Shown here in pieces: positions 33,415 to 43,606 of a stretch of DNA of 64,000 nucleotides. The notes beneath the pieces were generated by a model. The model did not search any database. It saw only the letters and a list, made by a program, of their open reading frames with translations, and had not been told where the DNA came from. The translations under genes and the position numbers were made by a program. The stretch's first letter is position 1. The number at the start of each line of letters is the position of its first letter. The DNA lies in the NCBI GenBank assembly GCA_031180825.1, contig JAPSLM010000009.1:124001-188000 (forward strand), read 5' to 3'. This DNA is from Paenibacillus sp. GTDB lineage: Bacteria; Bacillota; Bacilli; Paenibacillales; NBRC-103111.

Positions 33415-35658
33415 TTACGCTCCGCTCTGCTTCTTGCGGTATTCTCCCGGCGTCATGCCGGAGTAGCGCTTGAACATGCGGATGAACGAGTTGACGTTCT
33501 GATAGCCGAGCCGCAGTGCGATATCCTGGATTTTGAGCTCAAGGTCGAGCAGCAGCTCTTGCGCGTGACGGATGCGCACATGATGCAGGTAATCGCTGAA
33601 GTTCATTCCGGTCTTCTCCTTGAAGTACGTCGAGACATATCCCCGGGAAAGATTCAGCTTGTCGGCGATCAGATCGAGCGAGACATCCTCGCTCAAATGC
33701 TCCTCCGTGTATCGCTTCACGAACTCGATCACCGGATCCTTGCTCTCGCTGGAGGCGGCGATCGCCTCGGCCGCTTGGCCTAGAAGGCGCTCCAGCATCG
33801 TCTGCGCTTCCGCGTAAGTGAAGCATTGCTCGATGTCCGCGAGCAGCTCCCGCTCGGCCGGCATCGCCTGCAGCGGCAGCCCCGCCGCTTCGACGGCCTT
33901 CAGCGCCAGCCCTGCGGTATGCTGCAGAAACCGTCGCAGCTCCGGGACCGTCGCTTCACGGGCGCGCTGCGCTTCAAGCTGCTGCAGGGTCCATTGGCGC
34001 AGCGGCTCGAAGCTGCCGGAGCGCACCTTCGTCTGCAGCTCCTGCTCCTGCATCGCCGTCAGCCGGTACGGCGGACGAACCGCCGGTTGGCGGATGATCT
34101 GCGTCTCCTCCAGCGGCTGGCGTTCTCCCGCTAGCGTCAGCGCGCGTTCGTAAGCGGCGGCGAACTCCGATGCCGGCAGGGAGGGCCCGCTGACCGCAAT
34201 CGTAAAGTGGCACCAATCCTTGTCGTAGTCGAACACTTCCTTCAAGCCGGCGAGGCAATCGTCTCCGACCGGCTGTCCATGCTCGTTGAAGACCAGCGTC
34301 AAGATTTGATCCTTGTCGATCTGGAACGTCAAGGCATCCGGATGAGAGCGCTTTACATAAGACTCGATATATTCCCGGATGAAGTAGGTCGCCCGCTCGC
34401 GTTCGAGACTCGTTTCCTCCGTAAAACGCGGCAAGAAACGGAGCTGGAACAAGATCAGCGTGAACGGCTTTTGAATAAACGAGGTATCGTTCAAATCCGG
34501 ATGCTTCGTATGTATCTGCTTCAGCTTGTCGGTAAACGCGTAATAACGCAGCAGCGAATTTTTGTCCGACAGATCCCGGCGCATCCTGCCGATCTGCTCG
34601 CCGATCAGCTCGAATTCGCGGATGCGGAAATCGGCGGACGTCCCCGGATCGTTGTATTGATGGATGGTTCGAAGCAGCCGCTGAACCGGATAATTCAGAC
34701 GCACGCTGAACAGCACCGACGTGACGACGCTGATCCCGATCGTGACGGCGAGCAGCGAGATCAGAATCAGATTCAGCCGCAGCAGCTCGGACGAGATGCT
34801 TTCGATGGGTACCATCGTGACATAGCGGAACCCCGTGTGCTTTCCTTTTTGCTGGAACAAATAATGATCCCCCAGCTTCGTCTCGCTCGCATCTTCCGTA
34901 AACGCCGGCAGCTTGGCCGCAGCCGCATCCGGATCGGAGGCGTAAATCAGCTTCTGCCGCTCGTCCAGAACGAAGAAGGGATTGTCTAGCGAATAATGCA
35001 GCGTCCGCGCCATCTTGTCGCCGTCGAGGAAGACGAGAAAGAGCACGTCGCGGTACAGCGCGTTTTTGACCGAGACCGGAATAAGCCTCCCGAGGTCCTG
35101 CTCCAGATTCATATATTTTTGCGAAAATACGGCCGCCGGATGAATGCGGTAAAAATACGGCTCTTCGAACTGTCCCCTCCAATAATCGGGCGGGTAAGCG
35201 GGCGACCGGTAAAACTTGCCGAACATGTCCTCCACACGGCTTGTTCCTTCTTTTTCCAGCACGAATTCTCCGTTTTTGAAGTAGAACACGATATTTTCAT
35301 AAAACATGAGCGGATTGGCCATCAGCGCCTTGATCTCCGCGTGCACGTTAACCGTCTTTTCGTACCCTGCCGTTTGGGGCAGCTGGCGGAGCACGTTCAG
35401 ATTGGCGGTCAGCTCGTTGTTCTGGTTGAGGCTGAGCAGCATATCGATCGTCAGCTTGAAATGCGTCTCGTAGCTTTCCATCGTATGTCTCATATTCAGG
35501 CTGTTGTATTTGACGATTTCGTCATGGATTTTGCCCTTGAGATAAAGAAACGACCCGAAGTTGAAGGCGGCCAGCAGCAGGATGATAGCAAGAAAACTCA
35601 CAAGCAGCCGGGCAAATAAGGAATTCGTCCTCCACTTCTCCGGCCAGGCGATGCGCAT
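33415..35658 (-). CDS. Membrane-anchored AraC-family regulator
   Basis: A 747-residue one-component sensor-regulator. An N-terminal helix (LFARLLVSFLAIILLLAAFNFGSFLYL), an extracellular region of about 250 residues, a second helix (LLRLNLILISLLAVTIGISVVTSVLFSV), a long cytoplasmic middle part and a C-terminal AraC double helix-turn-helix (LSEDVSLDLIADKLNLSRGYVSTYFKEKTGMNFSDYLHHVRI; LRLGYQNVNSFIRMFKRYSGMTPGEYR). No kinase or receiver domain: signal reception and DNA binding share one chain. Divergent from the second sugar ABC operon, which it likely controls. Confidence 0.88.
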   Translation of the reverse strand: MRIAWPEKWRTNSLFARLLVSFLAIILLLAAFNFGSFLYLKGKIHDEIVKYNSLNMRHTMESYETHFKLTIDMLLSLNQNNELTANLNVLRQLPQTAGYEKTVNVHAEIKALMANPLMFYENIVFYFKNGEFVLEKEGTSRVEDMFGKFYRSPAYPPDYWRGQFEEPYFYRIHPAAVFSQKYMNLEQDLGRLIPVSVKNALYRDVLFLVFLDGDKMARTLHYSLDNPFFVLDERQKLIYASDPDAAAAKLPAFTEDASETKLGDHYLFQQKGKHTGFRYVTMVPIESISSELLRLNLILISLLAVTIGISVVTSVLFSVRLNYPVQRLLRTIHQYNDPGTSADFRIREFELIGEQIGRMRRDLSDKNSLLRYYAFTDKLKQIHTKHPDLNDTSFIQKPFTLILFQLRFLPRFTEETSLERERATYFIREYIESYVKRSHPDALTFQIDKDQILTLVFNEHGQPVGDDCLAGLKEVFDYDKDWCHFTIAVSGPSLPASEFAAAYERALTLAGERQPLEETQIIRQPAVRPPYRLTAMQEQELQTKVRSGSFEPLRQWTLQQLEAQRAREATVPELRRFLQHTAGLALKAVEAAGLPLQAMPAERELLADIEQCFTYAEAQTMLERLLGQAAEAIAASSESKDPVIEFVKRYTEEHLSEDVSLDLIADKLNLSRGYVSTYFKEKTGMNFSDYLHHVRIRHAQELLLDLELKIQDIALRLGYQNVNSFIRMFKRYSGMTPGEYRKKQSGA

Positions 35659-35695
35659 GGATGGCCCTCCTTTTCGTGCTGCGAACTCTGTCTCA

Positions 35696-35725
35696 ATTAT
35701 AAAGGCTCGGGCGACCCGATCCCAA
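35696..35725 (-). promoter_or_regulatory. Sigma-A promoter of the AraC-type sensor gene
   Basis: On the minus strand TTGGGA (35720-35725), 18 bp, TATAAT (35696-35701), about 38 bp before the start. Confidence 0.6.
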
Positions 35726-35914
35726 TACTCATTTTTTCAGGTTCGTATGCATCCTGTCACATTTCGGAACAAAAGTCGATTCCCCGGCAATCTGGAGGAT
35801 TTCGCGGCGTCCGGCGGCTCTGCTATGCTAACGCTGACACCGGGGCTCAGGCAGGGCAAGCCGGCAACGACCGAGACAAGGGGGATGGGTATGGGATTGG
35901 AGGAGACGGAGACG

Positions 35915-36874
35915 ATGGGAATAAAACTGGCGGCCCGTCAACCGGCGGTATATACGAATAAAAAATTTAGCGGCCGCGTCATCCGGACGTGGCACCGGAC
36001 CAAATATTTGTGGCTGCTGTTTCTGCCATGCTTGATTTATTTTCTGGTATTCCGCTATGCCCCGATGTTCGGGCTGATCATCACGTTTCAAAATTACAAC
36101 GTGTTCAAAGGCATTTGGGCGAGCGAATGGGTCGGCTTCAAATATTACGAGATGTTTTTGAGCAACCCCGATTTTTTCAAGCTGCTGCGCAATACGTTTT
36201 TGCTTGGGCTGTATAAGCTGGTGTTCGGGTTTCCGGCGCCGATCATTCTCGCCCTTATGCTGCACGAGCTGAAAAATGCGGTGTTCAAACGGTTCGTACA
36301 GACCGTCAGCTATTTGCCGCACTTTATCTCGAACGTCATCGTGGCCAGCATGGTTATCATGTTTCTGTCGCCGACAGGCGGCGTGATTAACCAATGGATT
36401 CGCGCGTTCGGCTTCGAGCCGGTCAACTTTATGATGGAGCCCGGCATGTTCCGCTCGATCTACGTGCTGTCGGAAATTTGGCAGCATATCGGGTGGGAGA
36501 CGATCATCTATCTCGCCGCGCTGACCTCGGTGGACCCGGGATTGTATGAGGCCGCCGGCATCGACGGAGCGGGACGCTGGAGCAAAATGTGGCACGTCAC
36601 GCTGCCCGGTATCGCGCCGGCGATTGTAATCGTATTCATCCTGAACGTAGGGAAAGTGCTGGAAATCGGCTTTGAGAAGGTATTTCTTATGTATAATCCC
36701 GCGGTGTACGAGACGGCGGACATTATCGGCACCTACGTGTACCGGGTCGGGCTCGTTCAAGGCAATTTCAGTTACGCCTCGGCCATCGACCTGTTTATGG
36801 GGGTCATCAGCCTGATCTTTATTTGTTCGGCAAACTATATCAGCCGCAAAATCAGCGAGCACAGCCTGTGGTAG
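35915..36874 (+). CDS. LplB-type carbohydrate ABC transporter permease (second module)
   Basis: A MalF-like permease of 319 residues from 35915: YLWLLFLPCLIYFLVFRYAPMFGLIITFQNYN, EAA loop GLYEAAGIDGAGRWSKMWHVTLPGIAP and C-terminal AIDLFMGVISLIFICSANYISRKI. GGAGGAG (35899-35905) sits nine bases before this ATG; 35891 is an alternative. No transporter ATPase lies nearby. Confidence 0.9.
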   Translation: MGIKLAARQPAVYTNKKFSGRVIRTWHRTKYLWLLFLPCLIYFLVFRYAPMFGLIITFQNYNVFKGIWASEWVGFKYYEMFLSNPDFFKLLRNTFLLGLYKLVFGFPAPIILALMLHELKNAVFKRFVQTVSYLPHFISNVIVASMVIMFLSPTGGVINQWIRAFGFEPVNFMMEPGMFRSIYVLSEIWQHIGWETIIYLAALTSVDPGLYEAAGIDGAGRWSKMWHVTLPGIAPAIVIVFILNVGKVLEIGFEKVFLMYNPAVYETADIIGTYVYRVGLVQGNFSYASAIDLFMGVISLIFICSANYISRKISEHSLW

Positions 36875-36889
36875 GTAGGAGGGGGAAGC

Positions 36890-37753
36890 ATGCGCAAGTG
36901 GAGCTGGTTCGACGCGGTCAACATCGTTCTGCTGCTAGGGGTGGCGGCGGCCACGCTGTATCCGTTCGTGTACATGGCGGCCGTATCGCTGAGCAAAGAC
37001 ATTTACGTGATGAAAAATGAAGTGTTCCTCTGGCCCAAAGGGTTCAATCTTAACATGTACGAGGTCGTGTTCCGCGACAAGCAGATTTGGAGCGCTTACA
37101 GCAACACGATTTTGTACGTGACCTTGGGAACGGCCGTATCGCTCGTCGTCACGTCTATGGGCGCTTACGCGCTGTCCCGCAAGGACATGGTGTTCCAGCG
37201 GGGCTTTACGCTCATGATCGTGTTCACGATGTTTTTCAGCGGCGGGATGATTCCGACGTTTCTCGTTGTCCGCGAGCTTGGGCTCGTGGATACGATCTGG
37301 GCGATGGTGCTGCCGGGGGCGGTCAATACGTGGAATCTGATTATCATGCGGACGTTTTTCAGCGGCATGCCGAAGGAGCTCGAGGAATCGGGCCGGATGG
37401 ACGGCTTAACCGATATCGGTGTCTTCGTGCGGATCGTGCTGCCGCTGTCCAAAGCGGTGTTCGCGACCATCGGCTTGTTCTACGCGGTGGCGCTGTGGAA
37501 CAACTTTTACTTGCCGCTGCTGTACCTGCGCCAGCCCGACTTGTTCCCGCTGCAGGTGCTGCTGCGCAACCTGATCCTGGCCGGGGCGGTCAACTCCGGC
37601 GAGGTCACCAGCATTGGAGGTGATAACCTGATCGTCGAGGATTCGCTCAAGTTCGCCACTATCATGGTATCGACCGTACCGATTTTGCTCATCTATCCGT
37701 TCATTCAGAAATACTTCGTCAAAGGCGTCATGATCGGAGCGGTAAAAGGGTAA
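36890..37753 (+). CDS. YtcP/LplC-type carbohydrate ABC transporter permease (second module)
   Basis: A 287-residue MalG-like permease with FVYMAAVSLSKDIYV, IVFTMFFSGGMIPTFLVV, EAA loop LEESGRMDGLTDIGVFVRIVLPLSKAV and the usual end YFVKGVMIGAVKG. GGAGGGGG precedes the ATG; 15 bp after the partner gene. Confidence 0.92.
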   Translation: MRKWSWFDAVNIVLLLGVAAATLYPFVYMAAVSLSKDIYVMKNEVFLWPKGFNLNMYEVVFRDKQIWSAYSNTILYVTLGTAVSLVVTSMGAYALSRKDMVFQRGFTLMIVFTMFFSGGMIPTFLVVRELGLVDTIWAMVLPGAVNTWNLIIMRTFFSGMPKELEESGRMDGLTDIGVFVRIVLPLSKAVFATIGLFYAVALWNNFYLPLLYLRQPDLFPLQVLLRNLILAGAVNSGEVTSIGGDNLIVEDSLKFATIMVSTVPILLIYPFIQKYFVKGVMIGAVKG

Positions 37754-37837
37754 AAGGCTTCATATGGCGAATGGTAAGGCCAAGGCCGGACAGCACGGCT
37801 GACATTACAGGCATACAGAAGGGGAGGAAGCTTTTCC

Positions 37838-39376
37838 ATGAAAAAAAGTGCGCTTCTCACGCTCGCTGCGATCCTTGCGGCCACGACCGCCGGCTGCAGC
37901 GGCTCGGAACCCGGCAATCAACCGGCGGCAGCCCAAGGGGGCCAACAGCCGTCCGGAAAAAAAATGTTCACCGCACTGCTGGACAATAACGCGACGTTCC
38001 CATACAGCAAAGACTGGCCGATCTGGAAGATGATCGAGGAGAAGACGGGCGCCCGCTTGGAGGTGCAGCTGCCTTCCGGCAAATTGAGCGATTCGCTCAG
38101 CCTGGTTGTCGCCTCCGGCAATATGCCCGATCTGCTCTATATGCCGAACCGGAAGAAGGAATCGAACAAATACGGCCAGCAGGGCGCGCTTGTCAACATT
38201 TTGGATCATCTGGACGTCATGCCGAACCTCAAGACATGGATGGAGAAATATCCGGAGGAAGCGAAGGCGGCCGTGGCGGCGGACGGGAAAATGTACATGT
38301 TCCCGAACCAAGGCTTCGGGGAAACGAACCGGATGATCTGGATGTACCGGGAGGACGTGTTCAAGAAGCACAATTTGACGCCGCCGAAAACGTACGATGA
38401 GCTGTATACGGTGCTCAAGAAGCTGAAGGAGGCGTATCCGGACAGCTATCCGCTGTCATTCCGGTTCGGGCAGATTCCCGACGAAATGATGGCGCATTTT
38501 ACGACCAATTTCCAGACCGGCGAAGACGTGTATTACGATTTCGACGCAAAATCGTGGAAGTACGGGCCGACCGAGGACAATTACAAAAAGCTGCTCGAAA
38601 CGTTCCATAAATTCAACAAGGAAGGCCTGATCCAGCCCGATTTTCTGACCGTGCAGACGAAGCAGTGGCAGGACATGATGTCGACGAACAAATCGTTCAT
38701 TACGATCGATTACATCAGCCGGATCGACTTCTTCAACAACGCGATGCGCAAGGAAAATCCGGAGTATAACCTGCAGTTTATGGCTCCTCCGGCGGGGATA
38801 GCGGGCGGCAAGCAGTACAACCCGTACATGCACTTTCTGGAAGGCGGTCTGACCGTATCGTCCACGTCCAAGAACGTGAAGGACGTCATGAAGTACATGG
38901 ATTTCTTCTACAGCGAAGAAGGACGTACGCTGGCCAGCTGGGGGAAAGAAGGCGAGACGTATTTGACGGAAGGCGGCAAGAAGAAGTTCAAGCCGGAATT
39001 CACCGATCTGACCGAAATGCGCAAGAAGACGGGGCTCGCAACGAGCGGCACCTACACATGGATCGATTTCGACTCGCATCTGTCGTTGTTTACCCCCGAT
39101 CTGCAGAAAGCGTATCAGGAGGCGCGGCAGTATGATCCTCCGGCGATGCAGCCGAGACCGGCTTTCACGGAGAAAGAGCTGGAAACGCTGTCGGTGACCG
39201 GAGAAGCCGTCAAGAAATACCGCGAGGAAAGCTTCGCCAAGTTTGTGACCGGCTCCAGGAGTTTGACCGAGTGGGATAAGTATGTGCAGGAGCTGAACGG
39301 GCTCGGGACGCAAAAGCTGGTCGATCTGTACAAGCAAGCGTACCAGCGGCTTGATGCGGCTGCGCCGAAAAAATAA
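37838..39376 (+). CDS. Carbohydrate ABC transporter substrate-binding lipoprotein (second module)
   Basis: A 512-residue binding protein with signal LLTLAAILAATTAGCSG (lipobox TAGC), then TALLDNNATFPYSKDWPIWKMIEEKTGARLEVQLPSGKLSD, typical of the LplA/YtcQ group, and VASGNMPDLLYMPNR. GGGGAGG upstream. The ligand is unknown. Confidence 0.9.
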   Translation: MKKSALLTLAAILAATTAGCSGSEPGNQPAAAQGGQQPSGKKMFTALLDNNATFPYSKDWPIWKMIEEKTGARLEVQLPSGKLSDSLSLVVASGNMPDLLYMPNRKKESNKYGQQGALVNILDHLDVMPNLKTWMEKYPEEAKAAVAADGKMYMFPNQGFGETNRMIWMYREDVFKKHNLTPPKTYDELYTVLKKLKEAYPDSYPLSFRFGQIPDEMMAHFTTNFQTGEDVYYDFDAKSWKYGPTEDNYKKLLETFHKFNKEGLIQPDFLTVQTKQWQDMMSTNKSFITIDYISRIDFFNNAMRKENPEYNLQFMAPPAGIAGGKQYNPYMHFLEGGLTVSSTSKNVKDVMKYMDFFYSEEGRTLASWGKEGETYLTEGGKKKFKPEFTDLTEMRKKTGLATSGTYTWIDFDSHLSLFTPDLQKAYQEARQYDPPAMQPRPAFTEKELETLSVTGEAVKKYREESFAKFVTGSRSLTEWDKYVQELNGLGTQKLVDLYKQAYQRLDAAAPKK

Positions 39377-39404
39377 TTCATTTTCAGCGATGGAGGAATA
39401 TCCG

Positions 39405-40430
39405 ATGAAACGCAACATTCGATTTGCTCTGATAGGCACGGGCGTCATCGCCGTGAATCACGCGAAAGCGATTGCAGCGCATCCCGAAGCGGAGCTCGTC
39501 GCCGTTGCCGAGAAGGATGCCGATCGCGGCAGAGCGTTCGCCGCCGAGTACGGCATCGGGCAAGTGTTCGGCGATTACGAGCGGATGCTGAAGCAGGACG
39601 ACATCGACGTCATCTGCGTCTGCGTGCCAAGCGGGCTGCACGGCGATGTGACGATTGCGTCAGCCCAGGCGGGCAAGCACGTGCTCTGCGAGAAGCCGCT
39701 CGAAATCCGGCGGGAGAAGATGGACGAGATGATCGCGGCCTGCCGTAAGCACGGCGTCAAGCTGGGAACCGTCTTTCAGAAGCGGACGACGCAGCAGGCG
39801 GCGATCGTCGGGCGGGCGATCCGCGAAGGCAAGCTCGGCAAGCTGGTGCTTGGCGACGTGTACATGAAATATTACCGCAGTCCCGAATATTACCGCAGCG
39901 CGGATTGGCGGGGCACCTGGGCGGTCGACGGCGGCGGCGCGCTGATGAACCAGGGCGTGCACGGCATCGACCTGCTGCTGTCGCTGATGGGCGACGTCGA
40001 ATCCGTATTCGCCTATGCCGCTCCGCTGGTGCGCGATATCGAAGTGGAAGATACGGCCGTGGCGGCGGTCAAATATAAAAACGGCGCCTTCGGCGTCATT
40101 CAAGGCACGACTTCCGTCTACCCGGGCACGGAGATGCGGGCGGAGATTCACGGCGAGCTGGGCTCGATCGTTTTCGCCGACAGCGGGTTCAAAGTATGGA
40201 AATTCGCCGGAAGCGACGAGGAGGCTCCGCAGATTGCAGGGCAAGCGGAGGGCAGCAGCGATCCGAGAGCGATTTCCAGCGACGGCCACTATATTCTCGT
40301 AGACGACATGATCGGCGCGATCCGGGAAGACCGCGATCCGCTCATTCCGGGCGAGGAGGGCCGCAAGGCGGTCGACTTGATTCTGGCGATCTACGAATCT
40401 GCGCGCACAAGGCAGGAGGTCAAGCTTTAG
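39405..40430 (+). CDS. Gfo/Idh/MocA-family oxidoreductase
   Basis: A 341-residue NAD(P)-dependent sugar dehydrogenase-like protein. N-terminal Rossmann fold FALIGTGVIAVNHAKAI, then the family motif HVLCEKPLEIRREKMDEM (Glu-Lys-Pro) and the C-terminal region with GGGALMNQGVHGIDLLL carrying the catalytic-type His. Start at 39405 is eight bases after GGAGG. It follows the binding-protein gene by 28 bp, so it likely acts on the imported sugar. Confidence 0.9.
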   Translation: MKRNIRFALIGTGVIAVNHAKAIAAHPEAELVAVAEKDADRGRAFAAEYGIGQVFGDYERMLKQDDIDVICVCVPSGLHGDVTIASAQAGKHVLCEKPLEIRREKMDEMIAACRKHGVKLGTVFQKRTTQQAAIVGRAIREGKLGKLVLGDVYMKYYRSPEYYRSADWRGTWAVDGGGALMNQGVHGIDLLLSLMGDVESVFAYAAPLVRDIEVEDTAVAAVKYKNGAFGVIQGTTSVYPGTEMRAEIHGELGSIVFADSGFKVWKFAGSDEEAPQIAGQAEGSSDPRAISSDGHYILVDDMIGAIREDRDPLIPGEEGRKAVDLILAIYESARTRQEVKL

Positions 40431-40482
40431 CTGTTCGTTTCGTTTTGGGAAGGCCACTTCATGTAAAGGAGCTGGTGATCGG

Positions 40483-43400
40483 ATGTTGAAACGTCGTACT
40501 CGCTTGCATTTTGCGGTTCTCCTGCTGCTTTCGGGGCTATGGTCTGTCTTCGGTACGCCGGGGACCGTTCCCCGGGCCCTTGCGGCAGCGGCTGTCACCA
40601 TCGATTCGCCTGCCGGCGGCACGCCGGTCGGCTCGGGGACCATACGGATTTCGGGAACGTATCGGGACGTGTACGATCTTGTTTTGCTGATTGACGGAAA
40701 AAGGCAGGTCGAGGTCCGTAAGGAAGACCCGGATGGGGATGACAGCGGCAGCTGGTATTACGATTTGGATACGTCGGGGTTCAACGGTCCGGTTCGGCTC
40801 ATCGCCAAAGGACTGGACGTGACGACGCGCTATGGGGTGTGGAGTCAGACGGTTACGCTGCAAGCGAGCAATCCGGCCCGGGTTGCTCCGGTTGTCCGGA
40901 TCGACGATCCGCAGGAAGGTCAACGGCTGACGGGAACGGTTACGGTCAACATTTCCGTAGATTCTCCAAACGTGGTGCAGCACGTCTACGTTCGCATTAA
41001 CGGGGGGCCTTGGGAGACGGCGGAGAAGCATGGCGATCATTATCGGCTTCTGTGGCAGACGCAGGGCATCGGCGACCGAACGAGCAGCATCGAAGCCAAG
41101 GCGGTCGACGACCGCGGCAATACGGGCTTCAGCATGACGACTTACGCGCAGGTAGGCGCAGGGACGCATGAAGCGGTCACGGTGGAAAAGCAGGACCGCG
41201 CAATGTGGATTTGGGAGCCGGCTGCGTACAATCTGCTGCTGAATCCCGGCTCGCGTACCGTGCTCGACGCGATGGCGAAGGATACGGCGACTTTCGGCTC
41301 CGATCCGGTAAATGTCTTTTATTTTGCGGTAGGCTCTTATGGCGGGATCAATATTCTGGAGGACAACCGGGAGGCGGTCCGCGATTTTCTGACATGGGCT
41401 CACGCCCGGGGGTATCAGGTGTTCGCCTGCATCGCCGGGGGCACGTCCCCGCCGTATATGGGCGCTTATACCGAATATCACCCGATGGCGCTGCGCGAGC
41501 TGGAGAAGATTATCAACTATAACATCGCTTCGCCGGGCGGCGCGCGCTTCGACGGCGTAAACGTCGATATCGAGCCTTATATTTCGCCGGATTTCAAAGC
41601 GCAGTATCCTTCGCTTCAAAAACAATATTTGGATCTGCTGCAAAAGATGGCGGACCGGCGCAATGCCGCAGGAATCGATCTGCCGATCGGGCCGGCCATA
41701 CCGAAGTGGTACGATTCGTCGAACGAGTCCAGAGACATCGAATGGAACGGCGCAACGAAATGGCTGTCCGAGCATATTCAGGACATTTCCGATTACATCT
41801 CGATCATGGATTACCGCGATACGGCCGACGGGACGGCAGGCATTATTGCCGGCGCAGAAGGCGAGATCGCCTATGCCGCGAAGATCGGCAAGCCGAACTC
41901 CGTCGTGATCGGCGTCGAGACGCTCGACATCGCCAATAGCGGCGATCCGGAGACGATTACGTTCCGCGAGGAAGGCCGGACGGCGATGGAAGCCGAGCTT
42001 GATAAAGTGTATGCGGCCTTCGGAAGCCATTCGGGCTTCGGGGGCATTGCGATGCACCATTACGATTCGCTGCGCGCCCTGCCGTCGCATTGGGGGCCGG
42101 GAGCCGTGTACTGGCAGCCGCCGGCCGATACGGAGCCGCCGACCGCCGTCTCCCGCCATCCTATGGCGACCGCGGCGGACTACAGCACCGTTCAACTTTC
42201 CTACGGTATGGCCTTCGATAATACCGAGGTGGACAAATACATCGTTTACCGCAGCACGCAGCCGGGCTTTCAGGCGGGAGCCGCGACCGCGGTGGGCACT
42301 TCGAGAAGCTTGTCCTTCAAGGATACCGGGCTGCTGCCGGATACGACGTACTATTACAAAGTCGCCGCCATGGATGTCCGGGGCAACGTCGGCCCGGCTT
42401 CCGAGGAGACGCAAGCGACGACCGGGACGACATCACTCAAGCCTATGATCGTCTCGGGGCTGCAGGTCGTGCGCAGCGGGAACAGCGCGAGCGCGACGCT
42501 GCAAATCGTCGACAAGGCAACAGGTCAGCCTGTGACGGCGGAAGTGTACGGCCGCTTTACGTATGCCGGCGGCAAGTATACGGGCGGCCTTGCGTCCGGC
42601 GGCGCCATCACGCTTGTCTCCGAGACGCTGCCGCCAGGCGCGCAGGCCGGATTCGAGCCGCGCCGCATCACGGCGGCCGGCTACTACTGGGCGCAGGCGT
42701 ACGACGCGCCGCATACGGCGGCGCTGTATCCGCGTGTCCGCCTGCAGGCGCTAAGCCTGAGCGCAGGCGCGCTGGAGCCGTCCTTTGCGCCGGACCGGCT
42801 CCAATATGCCGCCTCGGTATCGGCCGATACGTACCGGCTTGCCGTGACGGCCCGCCCGGAGGCGGCGAACGCCGCCGTATTCGTGAACGGGGTGTCCGTG
42901 ACCCCGGGTGTTCCCGCCGAGACGGCTTTGCAGCCGGGTGAGAACCGCATCTCGGTCCGCACTGTCGGACCCGACGGAAACGAGGACAGCTATACGATAA
43001 CGGTCAACCGTGCCTCGGCAGGCAGCAATAGGCTGCGTCCGGCTGCCGACGCTTACGTCTTCGAGAACGCTCCGACCGAAAATTACGGGTCCGCCGAACT
43101 GCTGGACATCCTCGATGCCCCAAGAGCGGCTGGAGGAGGCGATAAGATGGCGCTGATGAAATTTAACTTCGGAGCATACCCGGAGCCTGTTCATGCCGCA
43201 AAGCTGTACGTGTACGTTCATGCGGCGCCTGGCGCCGCCTTGCCGCTAACCGTACAAGGGCTGGATTCGGACGGCTGGAGCGAGGAGACGGTGAATTGGA
43301 GCAATCGTCCCGGCGGCACTGCTGTAAGCGTCGGCACGCTTTCCGTCTCGCAAAGCGGCTGGCACGTCATCGATGTCACCTCGTTTCTTCAAAACCAGAC

Positions 43401-43512
43401 GGACGGGATCGCGACATTCCGTTTGACGGACTCCAATACGAAAAACTTATTGGTGCAGCTTCACTCGAAAGAACACGCGGAGCATCAACCGTATATAGTG
43501 ATCAATCCTTGA
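40483..43512 (+). CDS. Secreted multidomain GH18-like glycosidase with DNRLRE domain
   Basis: A 1009-residue exported protein. Signal peptide ends near ALA-AAA. Two Ig-like domains (about 38-125 and 135-230), then a TIM-barrel-like region (about 240-550) with FDGVNVDIE, Glu364 at the end, matching the GH18 catalytic pattern. A fibronectin III domain (about 555-645) follows, then an unassigned sandwich, a cadherin-like domain (about 760-845, LSLSAGALEPSFAPDRLQYAASV) and a DNRLRE/CBM96-like C-terminus (about 850-1009, ADAYVFENAPTENYGS). It may hydrolyse an amino-sugar polymer, but similarity outside the motif to known chitinases is not evident. Confidence 0.75.
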   Translation: MLKRRTRLHFAVLLLLSGLWSVFGTPGTVPRALAAAAVTIDSPAGGTPVGSGTIRISGTYRDVYDLVLLIDGKRQVEVRKEDPDGDDSGSWYYDLDTSGFNGPVRLIAKGLDVTTRYGVWSQTVTLQASNPARVAPVVRIDDPQEGQRLTGTVTVNISVDSPNVVQHVYVRINGGPWETAEKHGDHYRLLWQTQGIGDRTSSIEAKAVDDRGNTGFSMTTYAQVGAGTHEAVTVEKQDRAMWIWEPAAYNLLLNPGSRTVLDAMAKDTATFGSDPVNVFYFAVGSYGGINILEDNREAVRDFLTWAHARGYQVFACIAGGTSPPYMGAYTEYHPMALRELEKIINYNIASPGGARFDGVNVDIEPYISPDFKAQYPSLQKQYLDLLQKMADRRNAAGIDLPIGPAIPKWYDSSNESRDIEWNGATKWLSEHIQDISDYISIMDYRDTADGTAGIIAGAEGEIAYAAKIGKPNSVVIGVETLDIANSGDPETITFREEGRTAMEAELDKVYAAFGSHSGFGGIAMHHYDSLRALPSHWGPGAVYWQPPADTEPPTAVSRHPMATAADYSTVQLSYGMAFDNTEVDKYIVYRSTQPGFQAGAATAVGTSRSLSFKDTGLLPDTTYYYKVAAMDVRGNVGPASEETQATTGTTSLKPMIVSGLQVVRSGNSASATLQIVDKATGQPVTAEVYGRFTYAGGKYTGGLASGGAITLVSETLPPGAQAGFEPRRITAAGYYWAQAYDAPHTAALYPRVRLQALSLSAGALEPSFAPDRLQYAASVSADTYRLAVTARPEAANAAVFVNGVSVTPGVPAETALQPGENRISVRTVGPDGNEDSYTITVNRASAGSNRLRPAADAYVFENAPTENYGSAELLDILDAPRAAGGGDKMALMKFNFGAYPEPVHAAKLYVYVHAAPGAALPLTVQGLDSDGWSEETVNWSNRPGGTAVSVGTLSVSQSGWHVIDVTSFLQNQTDGIATFRLTDSNTKNLLVQLHSKEHAEHQPYIVINP

Positions 43513-43606
43513 CTCAATTCGCGCAAGGTCCGGATCGGCGGCTATTCTTAAGCCGCGGTGCCGGACTTTACGCGCAGGCAAGCCCAAGAACGGGAGGCAT
43601 TTGCAA

